This document shows positions 54,922 to 63,101 of a stretch of 64,000 nucleotides of DNA, in pieces. The position numbers and the translations under genes are program-made. The number at the start of each line of letters is the position of its first letter. The stretch's first letter is position 1. A model generated the notes under the pieces. The model was not told where the DNA came from, made no database searches, and saw only the letters and a list, made by a program, of their open reading frames with translations. Source of the DNA: Priestia iocasae (GTDB lineage: Bacteria > Bacillota > Bacilli > Bacillales > Bacillaceae_H); NCBI RefSeq assembly GCF_016909075.1, contig NZ_JAFBFC010000004.1, positions 434,001-498,000 on the forward strand, in the 5' to 3' direction.

Positions 54922-55959
54922 CTATTTGGTTGAAACACCTGCACTTGAAAAGGTAGCCATTTGCTTTACCATATTAGTTGCAAACTGAAGGAGTGGAAAA
55001 GCAATCGCTGCACCTGTTCCTTCTCCAAGGCGAAGACTTAAATTTAAAAGTGGTTCTTTCTTTAAATAAGCAATGGCTTTTTGATGACCAGGCTCAACAG
55101 ATTGATGTGCAACAATCATATAATGTTTCACATCAGGGCAGATCAATGTAGCGAGACAAGCGGAAACGGTACAGATGAATCCATCTACTAAAATAGGCAC
55201 TCGATGCTCAGCTGCCGCTAACATCGCACCTGTCATCGCTGCAATTTCTAAACCGCCTACTTTGGCTAGTAAATCTAATGCATCTTCTGGATTAGGCTTT
55301 CGATTATGTAATGATTGATGGATTATATCTACTTTATGCTGTCTTTGTTCTTCTGTAATACCCGTTCCATATCCTACAATGGATTCAATTGAATGGGTAG
55401 TAAGAGCTGCTAATAGTGCACTGCTTGATGTGGTATTTCCAATGCCCATTTCGCCAACGATGAGACACTTTATCCCCTCGTTTATATAATGAACAGCTTC
55501 TTCATAACCAGCATCAATCGCCATTTCAACTTCTGATAGCGTCATAGCATCTTCTTTCAAAAAATTTCGCGTTCCCTTTCGTATATGACGATTCACTACT
55601 TTTTCGTCATGAATGTCTGTAGCCACCCCTATATTCACGACTTTTAATTTTGCGCCAATTTGTTGGCTAAATACGTTAATGGCTGCTCCGCCATTTAGAA
55701 AATTTCGTACCATTTGAGCCGTTACTTCTTGTGGATAGGCAGATACCCCTTCTTCCGTTATTCCATGATCGGCTGCAAATACAATAACACCTGCAGGAAG
55801 AACTGTTGGAAATGTCTCTCCCGTCATTTTTGCAAGATCAATGGCTAGCGATTCTAACGTTCCTAAGCTGCCTTGTGGCTTTGTTAATTGATCAATATAA
55901 CGTGCTGTTTGTTCCCCTATTTCTTCTCTTAATGGTGGTATTGAAACTTTTGTTTGCAT
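54922..55959 (-). CDS. cobT: Nicotinate-nucleotide:dimethylbenzimidazole phosphoribosyltransferase
   Basis: 345 residues from the ATG at 55959 (GGGAGAGATAGG upstream). It makes alpha-ribazole phosphate for the cobalamin lower ligand. Motifs: LTKPQGSLGTLE, FAADHGITEEGVSAYP, GEMGIGNTTSSSALLAAL, and the catalytic LRLGEGTGAA with Glu. It is isolated from other cob genes here; no cobalamin riboswitch is visible upstream. Confidence 0.92.
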   Translation of the reverse strand: MQTKVSIPPLREEIGEQTARYIDQLTKPQGSLGTLESLAIDLAKMTGETFPTVLPAGVIVFAADHGITEEGVSAYPQEVTAQMVRNFLNGGAAINVFSQQIGAKLKVVNIGVATDIHDEKVVNRHIRKGTRNFLKEDAMTLSEVEMAIDAGYEEAVHYINEGIKCLIVGEMGIGNTTSSSALLAALTTHSIESIVGYGTGITEEQRQHKVDIIHQSLHNRKPNPEDALDLLAKVGGLEIAAMTGAMLAAAEHRVPILVDGFICTVSACLATLICPDVKHYMIVAHQSVEPGHQKAIAYLKKEPLLNLSLRLGEGTGAAIAFPLLQFATNMVKQMATFSSAGVSTK

Positions 55960-56086
55960 CCTATCTCTCCCCTTTTTCAAATGACTCTGATAGTTATTAT
56001 ATAAGATAGGAAGTGAATAGCGGTATAAAAAAATGAGGAGCTGAGCCAAACGAAGGAGACACAACCTCATTTGACACTGCACCTTA

Positions 56087-57691
56087 CTAACTTCGTCTCT
56101 CTCTCATTTCTTTTATAAAGGAAAGATGTATACCAAGACCTAAATAAAAGAACAAGCCTGCCCCAACTGAACTAATAACGATAAACCATGATAAATGATA
56201 AGAAGCAAAGTGATGAGAAAAGTATGCTCGTACAACTTCGGACATCATAAAGACAACAAGACCCATCCCTGCTGATAAACTACCGATCCAGAAAAGTGGC
56301 CGATACAACTGCGTAAACGAGTAGGAAATGGTCTTTTTTATAAAGTAAACGTTAAACAAAATGGAGACCATATATCCAGCGTATGTAGCCAATATGGGCC
56401 CTACTTCCTTTACAGCTGGTACGAGTAAAAGATTTAGTAAGAACTTGACACCAACCCCGACGAACATACCAAAAATCAGTTGTTTTTGCTGATTTAAGCC
56501 TTGTAAAATAGCAGCAGTAACGGTAAACAATCCAAACGTAAGAGCGTGACCTGCTGAGAACTTTAGTAATTCTCCTCCTAAAAATGGATTGTTATCAATG
56601 CCAAATAGCATTAAATAAATTGGATGACTTAATAAGGTCAGTCCAACAACGGCTGGTATAAGAAAAAAACATAAAATTTGCATCGTTTTTGTCAAAATGT
56701 CATAAACAGCTTTTAATTCATTCGCTACATACTTCGCTGTAATCGTTGGAATTAATGACATTCCAAAAGCGGTGGCAAGTGAGACAGGTATCATGATTAA
56801 AATTTGAGTAAAGCCAATGATTGAGTTTATTTCTTCTGCATCTTCAAGTGCATAGCCAATGGCTTGAAATAACCGATTGATTGTAAATGTGTCGATGTTT
56901 TGATAAATCGGGAGTGTCAATCCTACTACAACAAATGGAATGGCATACCCAATCAGCTCTTTATAAATTGAAAGAAGCGACAGCTTTTGAACATGACGAT
57001 TTGCATAAATTTGATGGTGAATGAATCGCTTTCGACGTTGATAGATAATAAGCAATGTACAAAAGCCAGCAACTCCACCAACAAAAGCACCTAGCGTTCC
57101 GATGCCCACTGCGTCTGTATTTGTTCCGTTCCAAACTTTTATAACTGTATAAGCTCCTCCAACAATGAACACAACTCGAACAAACTGTTCAAGAACCGTG
57201 CTCAACGCTGAAGGACCCATCGATTGATTGCCTTGAAAATACCCTCTTAATAAGCTCATAGGAGGAACAACAAGTAAAGCCATACTTACAAGTCGAATAA
57301 CGTAAATGACATCTTCAAGTGCATTTCCAGAGCCATCGTCACGTTGAACAACTGTTTGAGCCAATGTGGGGGCTAAGACATAGAGGGTGATGCAAGAAAT
57401 CGCTCCTGTTGTAATCATTAAAATCATACCGCTTCTTAACAGGTCGTAGCCTGCACGGTAATTGCCCATTCCATTGTATTTAGAGACAAACTTTGAAACC
57501 GCCAATGGTAGTCCAAGTGTTGAGACACTCAGCATCAATGTGTATGGACTATATGCATATTTATATAGTGCATAACCAGACGTACCAACTAACATCGTAA
57601 ACGGCATGATATACACAAAGCCTAAAATTTTCGAAATGAGTGATGCGGCTGTTAAAAGAAAGGTTCCCCTAATGAATTGATTTTTCATCAT
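56087..57691 (-). CDS. MurJ/SpoVB-type lipid flippase (MOP superfamily)
   Basis: 534 residues with about 14 hydrophobic helices. The first helix FIRGTFLLTAASLISKILGFVYIMPF is the hallmark of the SpoVB/YtgP/MurJ group. It probably flips lipid II or another polyprenyl-linked precursor across the membrane. Length and start resemble B. subtilis YtgP (MurJ). Two adjacent ATGs (57691, 57688) follow GGGAGC. It is isolated, near a solitary rfbC. Confidence 0.88.
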   Translation of the reverse strand: MMKNQFIRGTFLLTAASLISKILGFVYIMPFTMLVGTSGYALYKYAYSPYTLMLSVSTLGLPLAVSKFVSKYNGMGNYRAGYDLLRSGMILMITTGAISCITLYVLAPTLAQTVVQRDDGSGNALEDVIYVIRLVSMALLVVPPMSLLRGYFQGNQSMGPSALSTVLEQFVRVVFIVGGAYTVIKVWNGTNTDAVGIGTLGAFVGGVAGFCTLLIIYQRRKRFIHHQIYANRHVQKLSLLSIYKELIGYAIPFVVVGLTLPIYQNIDTFTINRLFQAIGYALEDAEEINSIIGFTQILIMIPVSLATAFGMSLIPTITAKYVANELKAVYDILTKTMQILCFFLIPAVVGLTLLSHPIYLMLFGIDNNPFLGGELLKFSAGHALTFGLFTVTAAILQGLNQQKQLIFGMFVGVGVKFLLNLLLVPAVKEVGPILATYAGYMVSILFNVYFIKKTISYSFTQLYRPLFWIGSLSAGMGLVVFMMSEVVRAYFSHHFASYHLSWFIVISSVGAGLFFYLGLGIHLSFIKEMRERRS

Positions 57692-57738
57692 ATTTTGCTC
57701 CCATGACTTCTTTTCTCTTTATAGCGATGATGTGTTCG

Positions 57739-58278
57739 CTATAGTTCTGCTTCTGTAAAAAAAGGATGTGCTGCATCTTTTGAGGATAAAAATGGAACAG
57801 AAACAGGCCAATCGATTGCTAGATGAGGATCATTCCACCGAATTCCACGATCGTGCTCAGGTGAATAAAATTCATCCACTTTATACTGTACTTCTGTATC
57901 TTTCATTAGTGTACAAAAGCCATGTGCAAACCCCTTAGGGATAAATAATTGCTTTTTATTTTCTGCACTTAACATGAAGCCTTCCCATTTACCAAATGTA
58001 GGTGAATCTTGCCGTAAATCGACTACGACATCATAGATTGCACCTTTTGTGACGCGAATGAGCTTTGCTTGAGCTTTTGGAGGTAGTTGATAATGAAGGC
58101 CTCTCAATGTTCCAATTTGTTTTGAAAGAGAATGGTTATCTTGTACAAAATCCTCTGTAATACCGTGCAAGTGAAAAAGTCGCTTATTATAAGCCTCCAT
58201 AAAAAAGCCACGTTCATCTTTAAATAATTTCGGCTCAATTAACAAAATCCCTTCAAGTCTAGATGAGTGAATAGACAA
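57739..58278 (-). CDS. rfbC: dTDP-4-dehydrorhamnose 3,5-epimerase
   Basis: 179 residues, TTG start with GGAGAGGG 7 bases upstream. RmlC cupin fold: FMEAYNKRLF, GTLRGLHYQLPPKAQAKLIRV with the catalytic His in LRGLHYQ, and GIRWNDPHLAIDW. It epimerises dTDP-4-keto-6-deoxyglucose at C3 and C5 for dTDP-rhamnose. The other rml genes are not in this window, so it is separated from its pathway. Confidence 0.92.
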   Translation of the reverse strand: MSIHSSRLEGILLIEPKLFKDERGFFMEAYNKRLFHLHGITEDFVQDNHSLSKQIGTLRGLHYQLPPKAQAKLIRVTKGAIYDVVVDLRQDSPTFGKWEGFMLSAENKKQLFIPKGFAHGFCTLMKDTEVQYKVDEFYSPEHDRGIRWNDPHLAIDWPVSVPFLSSKDAAHPFFTEAEL

Positions 58279-58409
58279 AACAATTCCCTCTCCTTCCGAT
58301 CACCGTCATCAATTATGTCATGTTGTTCGTAACGTAAAAAAGAATGCTTCTCATATATATGTTTAGATTGAGATGAAGATGAGTAAGGTTTCACATTCCC
58401 ATAAGAAAA

Positions 58410-58454
58410 GGACTGAGACAAAAGGGATAAAGAACACCCCTGTTTAGCTCAGTC
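58410..58454. repeat. Repeat family A, copy at 58.4 kb
   Basis: GGACTGAGACAAA ... TTTAGCTCAGTCC hairpin with CACCCCTGTTT before the right arm, like the copies at 10.5 and 29.4 kb. No gene ends exactly here. Confidence 0.65.
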
Positions 58455-58457
58455 CAT

Positions 58458-58515
58458 AACATGTCTTTCCTTAAAAACTCAGTCGCACCAATGGATAGAC
58501 AGTCAATGAGTGTTG
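58458..58515. repeat. Degenerate family B repeat
   Basis: AACATGTCTTTCC ... CACCAATGGATAGACAGTC ... AGTGTTGC resembles copy 2 internally (AATGGATAGAC is shared) but has lost the clean inverted ends. Confidence 0.5.
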
Positions 58516-58566
58516 CCTCTCTATCTTTTGCTTTCTTATGTCTAGCCTTTTTCAATTACGTATTTG

Positions 58567-58971
58567 TTACTTTTGAAGTGTCAGAAGATGAACATCTTTT
58601 TGGTCCGTACATCCCGTTAATGAATAATCGACTTTGTTTAACGTTTCATCCACACGAATGGATTCACACGAAGTTTTACTCACGGTTCGTTCTTTTGCGT
58701 TCCCTTCTGTTTTTTCTACGTTTAACGTAATCATTTCATCTTTGTAGTCTAAGTGATGAAGAAGCGGCTCACCATTCTCTGTATAGGTGACTAAACGAAC
58801 GTTACTTTCTTTGTTCGCTGTAACATGTTCCACAAATTGCTCAAATGATTGTTTATTTGTCACGTTATCTTCTTCGATTACAACATCTGTTTCTTTTAGC
58901 TCAAATTCATTACAACCCGATAACACACCAAAGATGGCGATGATGGATAAATAGCATAATTTCTTTTTCAT
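58567..58971 (-). CDS. Lipoprotein, DUF4362-like
   Basis: 134 residues from the ATG at 58971 (AAGGAG 7 bases upstream). Lipobox LSGC (Cys at 20). The mature part starts with acidic EFELKETDVVIEEDNVTN and has VRLVTYTENGEPLLHHLDY and paired Cys (CESI, LTGC), the pattern of DUF4362. Function unknown. Confidence 0.75.
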   Translation of the reverse strand: MKKKLCYLSIIAIFGVLSGCNEFELKETDVVIEEDNVTNKQSFEQFVEHVTANKESNVRLVTYTENGEPLLHHLDYKDEMITLNVEKTEGNAKERTVSKTSCESIRVDETLNKVDYSLTGCTDQKDVHLLTLQK

Positions 58972-59278
58972 ACATGTGCTCCTTATCATTTCTATTTCCA
59001 TTCCAATTTCTTATCCTATTTAATTCAAATGATTAAATGAAAGCAATCGAATAATAGATTCACAAATAGAACCCCTCATCGATTGATGAGAGGCTCATAG
59101 AAGGAGACAACGAAATAACAGGAAGTTGGTCATCGACCGTCCATTGCCTTAGTTGGTTAGTAGTTACGAGTAACATTGTAACAGGTGATGAGTAATTGGT
59201 TGTCCTCTTATCTATTACAATCTCTAAGATTTTAAAAGGTCTCCTTCTACCTTGAAGGGAGTCTCACCACTTCAAGGC
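58972..59278. other. Intergenic region upstream of lipoprotein gene
   Basis: About 300 bases. Contains a hairpin CCTCATC-GATT-GATGAG (59074-59092), the end of the DIP1984 transcript with stem CCTTGAAG/CTTCAAGG (59250-59277), and no supported gene. Confidence 0.45.
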
Positions 59279-59797
59279 TTAAAAATATTTATCTGCATCG
59301 AAAGCAAGTTCAATTGAATAGTTCTTTGCATTGATTGCATTTGATAATCGATTTGCTTGTCGTTCAGCTTCAATCGCTTTTAATCGATAGTCTTCAGGCT
59401 CAAAACGTGCTAGCTTAATAATAGAGGTGGATTCTGGCCCATACGAATATGGAAACTCTTCTTTAGCAGCCATACCAAGCTCCTTGTATTTTCTTGCTTT
59501 TGCTCGTAATTGTGTAGCTAATTCAATCGCTTCAACAATGGTAAGAGAATTTTCTTGAAAGACAACTTCATGCTCTACATTTGCTTGATACATTAGTTTA
59601 TCGAGGAGACGAAAATCTTTTCGTACCTCTTCAATCTCTTGCTCTACATGAGTGAGTGTACGAGATTGAATAGGAAGAGCCGATCCTTTTTCTAGCTCAA
59701 CAAAAGCGACTCGATCCATTTCTTCTTCAAGTTCATGAATTCGCTTTGATAATATACTTTTTAATTTCACTGCCTCTGCTAATGATAAATTTGCCAT
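59279..59797 (-). CDS. DIP1984 (septicolysin-like) family protein
   Basis: 172 residues. Mostly helical: LAEAVKLKSILSKRIHELEEEMDRVAF, HVEQEIEEVRKDFRLLDKLMYQANVEHEV and the C-terminal YSIELAFDADKYF. This matches the DIP1984 family, a protein of unknown function sometimes annotated as septicolysin. ATG is preceded by GGGGGAGAG. It is 26 bases from a GNAT gene that reads toward it, on the same strand. Confidence 0.8.
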   Translation of the reverse strand: MANLSLAEAVKLKSILSKRIHELEEEMDRVAFVELEKGSALPIQSRTLTHVEQEIEEVRKDFRLLDKLMYQANVEHEVVFQENSLTIVEAIELATQLRAKARKYKELGMAAKEEFPYSYGPESTSIIKLARFEPEDYRLKAIEAERQANRLSNAINAKNYSIELAFDADKYF

Positions 59798-59822
59798 AAT
59801 CTTCTCTCTCCCCCTTCACGAA

Positions 59823-60233
59823 TTAATATCGTTTATACATGCCAAGTGACTTCGGATATGTATAATGAAACCCAAACTGTTTATATAATTGGTCGGCTGG
59901 TACGTCTGCCATTAAGCTAACATAAGCACTTTTAGGCGCATGTGCATCTAAATACGCTGTAATCTGCGACATAATCACTTTACCCAAACCTCGACCTTGA
60001 TAAGATGGATCAACAGCTATATCGACAACATGAAAAAAACAAGCACCGTCTCCGATTACTCGCCCCATTCCAATAAGCTTAGACGAATCTCTTAATGTAA
60101 CCGCAAAAAGAGAGTTTTTCAGCCCTACTCTAGCTGTTTCTACTTCTTTTGGGCTCATTCCTGCTTTCCTTCTTAGCTCTACATATTCTGCTGGAGTTGG
60201 GATAGCTGTTTCAATGTCATACGATCTTTCCAT
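59823..60233 (-). CDS. GNAT-family N-acetyltransferase
   Basis: 136 residues from the ATG at 60233; upstream frame is 34 residues longer but has no ribosome site. Acetyl-CoA motif DPSYQGRGLGKVIMSQI (QGRGLGK) is clear. C-terminus ends QLYKQFGFHYTYPKSLGMYKRY. Short, like many small GNAT enzymes; substrate unknown. It lies 25 bases before the DIP1984 gene and may share its transcript. Confidence 0.87.
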   Translation of the reverse strand: MERSYDIETAIPTPAEYVELRRKAGMSPKEVETARVGLKNSLFAVTLRDSSKLIGMGRVIGDGACFFHVVDIAVDPSYQGRGLGKVIMSQITAYLDAHAPKSAYVSLMADVPADQLYKQFGFHYTYPKSLGMYKRY

Positions 60234-60400
60234 AATGACCACACCTTTTACTTTATTAGTTAATTCTCCCATTCTATCATATAGTTGAAAAAGAAGAATA
60301 GCAACTCCAAAAGGAAAGAATAGATGGTGAAACATTTGTTTTTAGAAAAAACCTTATGTTACACTAACCATTCAAGATGCCTTTTGAAAGGAGAACATCC

Positions 60401-60682
60401 GTGTCTATTCTTGCTTCTCAACCTTATATTATCGTCACAAGGTCCATTCAAGTCACACAGCAACGCTATATTGAGACTGAACAGCACTTACATTTATATA
60501 AAGATAAAGTTGTCGCTCACGAGAAATCGTTTTATATCCAACATGTGTTTGATATGTCGTATAAGCCTCTTTCGAATGATTCTGGATTCCTCTATTTACA
60601 TACCAATCAAGGTGTTTTTCCTTATCAAGTAAAAAGCAGTCCACACTCTTTTATTGAAACATTCAGAAAGTTAAATGTTTAG
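60401..60682 (+). CDS. Small hypothetical protein
   Basis: 93 residues from a GTG at 60401 with GAAAGGAG 7 bases upstream. Beta-rich (SQPYIIVTRSIQVTQQRYIE, SFYIQHVFDMSYKPL, GVFPYQVKSSP). I do not recognise it; the fold could be a small PH-like or beta-barrel domain. It precedes the yfhE-like gene but has its own ribosome site. Confidence 0.6.
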   Translation: MSILASQPYIIVTRSIQVTQQRYIETEQHLHLYKDKVVAHEKSFYIQHVFDMSYKPLSNDSGFLYLHTNQGVFPYQVKSSPHSFIETFRKLNV

Positions 60683-60701
60683 CACAACTCATTCTGGGTA
60701 T
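60677..60701 (+). promoter_or_regulatory. SigB-type promoter of yfhE-like gene
   Basis: GTTTAG, 13-base spacer, GGGTAT, 11 of 12 consensus positions. It overlaps the end of the preceding gene and lies 47 bases before the yfhE-like ATG. Confidence 0.65.
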
Positions 60702-60747
60702 CTACTCTCTATACATTATTCTTTTTAACAAAGGGAGGAGAAATGAG

Positions 60748-60873
60748 ATGAGTTATGAAAAAGAAACAACAAAAGGGTTAAACAAGGAAAAAAGCAGCGG
60801 ATTAACCTCGACACAGGAAGTGCTATATCAAAATGAGTTTAAAAAAGCAGATAAAGCAGCAAATAGAAAGTAA
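60748..60873 (+). CDS. yfhE: YfhE-like small protein
   Basis: 41 residues with ribosome site AGGGAGGAG. Highly charged and helical, ending QEVLYQNEFKKADKAANRK, which matches the YfhE family end (QEVLYxxEFKKADRAA). Function unknown; B. subtilis yfhE belongs to the general stress regulon, in line with the SigB promoter. Confidence 0.82.
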   Translation: MSYEKETTKGLNKEKSSGLTSTQEVLYQNEFKKADKAANRK

Positions 60874-60874
60874 C

Positions 60875-60910
60875 AAAAACCGATCTGTCAGTTTGACAGA
60901 TCGGTTTTTG
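60875..60910 (+). terminator. Terminator of yfhE-like gene
   Basis: AAAACCGATCTGTCA / TGACAGATCGGTTTT with a 3-base loop and T-run. Confidence 0.92.
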
Positions 60911-60990
60911 TTTGAGGCAACGTCGTGTTAGAGTGTAGGCTTATAAATGGTGTTAAAACGTCTTTGCCATTGTGGTCAATAAAATGATTA

Positions 60991-62289
60991 TCAACTGGAA
61001 AGATGGGCTTCTTTTAACGTCACAGTCACTGTTGTTCCTTTTTCAACTTCACTTTCAAATACAATTGACCCTTGATGACGCTCTATAATTTTGTAACAAA
61101 CAGCTAAACCTAATCCTGTGCCCGCTTCTTTTGTTGAATAAAACGGTGTCCCAATTTGCTTAATTCGTTCCTTACTCATGCCTACTCCATCATCTTTACA
61201 TGTAACAATCACGTTACCATCTTTTTTTGTGATACTTAGTTGAATTTTTCCGTGCTGTGACATCGCTTCTACACTATTTTTAATAATGTTAATAAACACC
61301 TGTTTTAACTGATTTGCATCACACAACACGTACATTTTTTCATCACTATGTTCAAGCTCAATTGAAATATCATGCAAATTTGCTTCAGCTATCATTAAAA
61401 CAACTACTTGCTTCAAAAGCTCATTTATTTCTTCCTTTTGAAACGATACATGTTGCTTTTTCCCTAAAATAAGCATTTCACTAGAAATTAAGTTAATTCG
61501 ATTAATTTCAGACATCATAATGTCTAAATGATCATGGTTCACTTCTTTTGTGACTTGTATGAGTTGTACAAAGCCTTTTAACGATGTTAGAGGATTTCGA
61601 ATTTCATGTGCGACAGCCGCTGCCATTTGACCAATGACTGACATCTTCTCTGACTCAATCATCCGTTCTTCATCTCGCCTGAAATTTGTAATGTCTCGAC
61701 CAATCATAAAGACTCCACTTATCTCGTTATGTACAATAATCGGCAAAAGAGAAGAGCGTAAAATACGTCTTTCTTCTTCTCTATTTAAGACTTGAAACTC
61801 AAATTTAGACGGTTTTCCTTTCAGCGCTTCACTAAAATAGAATTTTACACGCTCAACATCCTCCGGTACGACCCACTTTGACATTCCACCCTGACCAATT
61901 TCAGCACATGAATAGCCCATAATTTGTTCACCTTCTGGGTTAACAGCTCGAATGGCTCCTTCTTTGCTAATTTCAAAAACTGCATCTGGGTTATGCTTGA
62001 ATAATGATTGGTAATGTTCATTACTTGCTTGAAGCTCATATTCTTTGTTTACTAACTTATTTTGTGTCTGAAACAAATCTCGTGCTCGATTGTAAACAAG
62101 TCCGTATAAGACAATACCTGTTATTAAGACAAAAAACCACCCTTTATATTGTTGAAAAAAAATATATGCCTCAAAATCTCCTTCAGCTAGTTTATGTGAA
62201 AGTTGATCCGAAAAAATAATCCATATTGCTCCAATAATAATATAAGAAATTGAGATTTTAGCCGCAATTTTACGCGCTTGTTCCACCAA
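60991..62289 (-). CDS. Membrane PAS-domain sensor histidine kinase
   Basis: 432 residues from a TTG (62289) or the next GTG; ribosome site AGGTGG. Two transmembrane helices (about 9-27 and 49-65) close together, so almost no outside sensor. PAS domain about 88-210 (YQSLFKHNPDAVFEISKEGAIRAVNPEGEQIMGYS). HisKA with VAHEIRNPLTSLKGFVQL (phospho-His) and HATPase_c with N-box NSVEAM, GVGM and TGLGLAV. This is the sporulation-kinase-like (KinB/KinE) arrangement. No response regulator is adjacent. Confidence 0.92.
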   Translation of the reverse strand: MVEQARKIAAKISISYIIIGAIWIIFSDQLSHKLAEGDFEAYIFFQQYKGWFFVLITGIVLYGLVYNRARDLFQTQNKLVNKEYELQASNEHYQSLFKHNPDAVFEISKEGAIRAVNPEGEQIMGYSCAEIGQGGMSKWVVPEDVERVKFYFSEALKGKPSKFEFQVLNREEERRILRSSLLPIIVHNEISGVFMIGRDITNFRRDEERMIESEKMSVIGQMAAAVAHEIRNPLTSLKGFVQLIQVTKEVNHDHLDIMMSEINRINLISSEMLILGKKQHVSFQKEEINELLKQVVVLMIAEANLHDISIELEHSDEKMYVLCDANQLKQVFINIIKNSVEAMSQHGKIQLSITKKDGNVIVTCKDDGVGMSKERIKQIGTPFYSTKEAGTGLGLAVCYKIIERHQGSIVFESEVEKGTTVTVTLKEAHLSS

Positions 62290-62369
62290 TTTTTAACCAC
62301 CTATTTACAAAATAGTCCGTTATCTTTTTTATCATAAACCTTTTTGATTAAAAAAACACCATTTGTATA

Positions 62370-62402
62370 CAAAAGAGGTCGACTTTTCCGCCAACCTCTT
62401 TT
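62370..62402 (-). terminator. Terminator of cyclophilin gene
   Basis: Minus strand AAAAGAGGTTGGC / GTCGACCTCTTTT, stem with G-U pairing. Confidence 0.75.
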
Positions 62403-62404
62403 CG

Positions 62405-63061
62405 CTACTGTACCTTTTTCGGTTCTGGATAGTTAACACCAAATGTATCAACTGTCACTTTGCTTATCTTTTGATCTTCTAACGGCTTGTCTTGTGGGTC
62501 TCTTTCTACTTCAACGATGGCTGTTGCGGTTTCAAGTCCTTCAATCACTTTACCAAATGCTGCATATTCTCCATCTAAAGACGGTGCATTTTCAACCATA
62601 ATAAAAAATTGAGAACCTGCTGAATTAGGGTCACCTGATCTTGCCATTGAAAGGACGCCTGTTTCATGTTTTAACTCATTTTCAAAACCATTAGAGCTAA
62701 ACTCACCTTCAATTGCATAACCAGGACCACCTGTACCCATACCTTCTGGATCTCCACCTTGAATCATGAAACCTGGAATAACGCGGTGAAACGTAAGTCC
62801 ATCATAAAATCCATCTTCAACTAATGAAATAAAGTTCGCAACAGTGTTCGGTGCGATATCTGGATAAAGCTCTAACTTCATGCTATCTCCATTTTCCATT
62901 GTCATCGTCACAACTGGATTTTTATCATCTTTTCCTTTTGGACTTGTTGTGGCTTCTTCCTTTCCTTCTTTTTCACTTGATCCGCACGCTACTAGAAAGA
63001 TACTGCATGCAAGTATAAGAAAAAGAACTGAAAAAAAACGACTACTTTTCAACTTGTTCAC
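62405..63061 (-). CDS. Lipoprotein cyclophilin (peptidyl-prolyl isomerase)
   Basis: 218 residues from a GTG at 63061 (AAAGGAG 10 bases upstream); the TTG three codons earlier is too close. Lipobox LVAC (Cys near 26). Cyclophilin domain with FHRVIPGFMIQGGDPEG, the catalytic Arg in FHRVIPG, GVLSMARSGDPNSAGSQFFI and LDGEYAAFGKV. A surface-anchored folding catalyst. It is the second outside-facing isomerase-type protein in the window, besides the PrsA-like one. Confidence 0.92.
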   Translation of the reverse strand: MNKLKSSRFFSVLFLILACSIFLVACGSSEKEGKEEATTSPKGKDDKNPVVTMTMENGDSMKLELYPDIAPNTVANFISLVEDGFYDGLTFHRVIPGFMIQGGDPEGMGTGGPGYAIEGEFSSNGFENELKHETGVLSMARSGDPNSAGSQFFIMVENAPSLDGEYAAFGKVIEGLETATAIVEVERDPQDKPLEDQKISKVTVDTFGVNYPEPKKVQ

Positions 63062-63101
63062 GCTTACCAAGCTCCTTTATGTATCATTTTTACCATTCAC
63101 A

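Noticed and set aside
54860-56086. Cobalamin riboswitch near cobT
   Set aside because: No B12-box-like sequence or long structured leader is seen; only 127 bases separate the chosen start from the next gene's stop.
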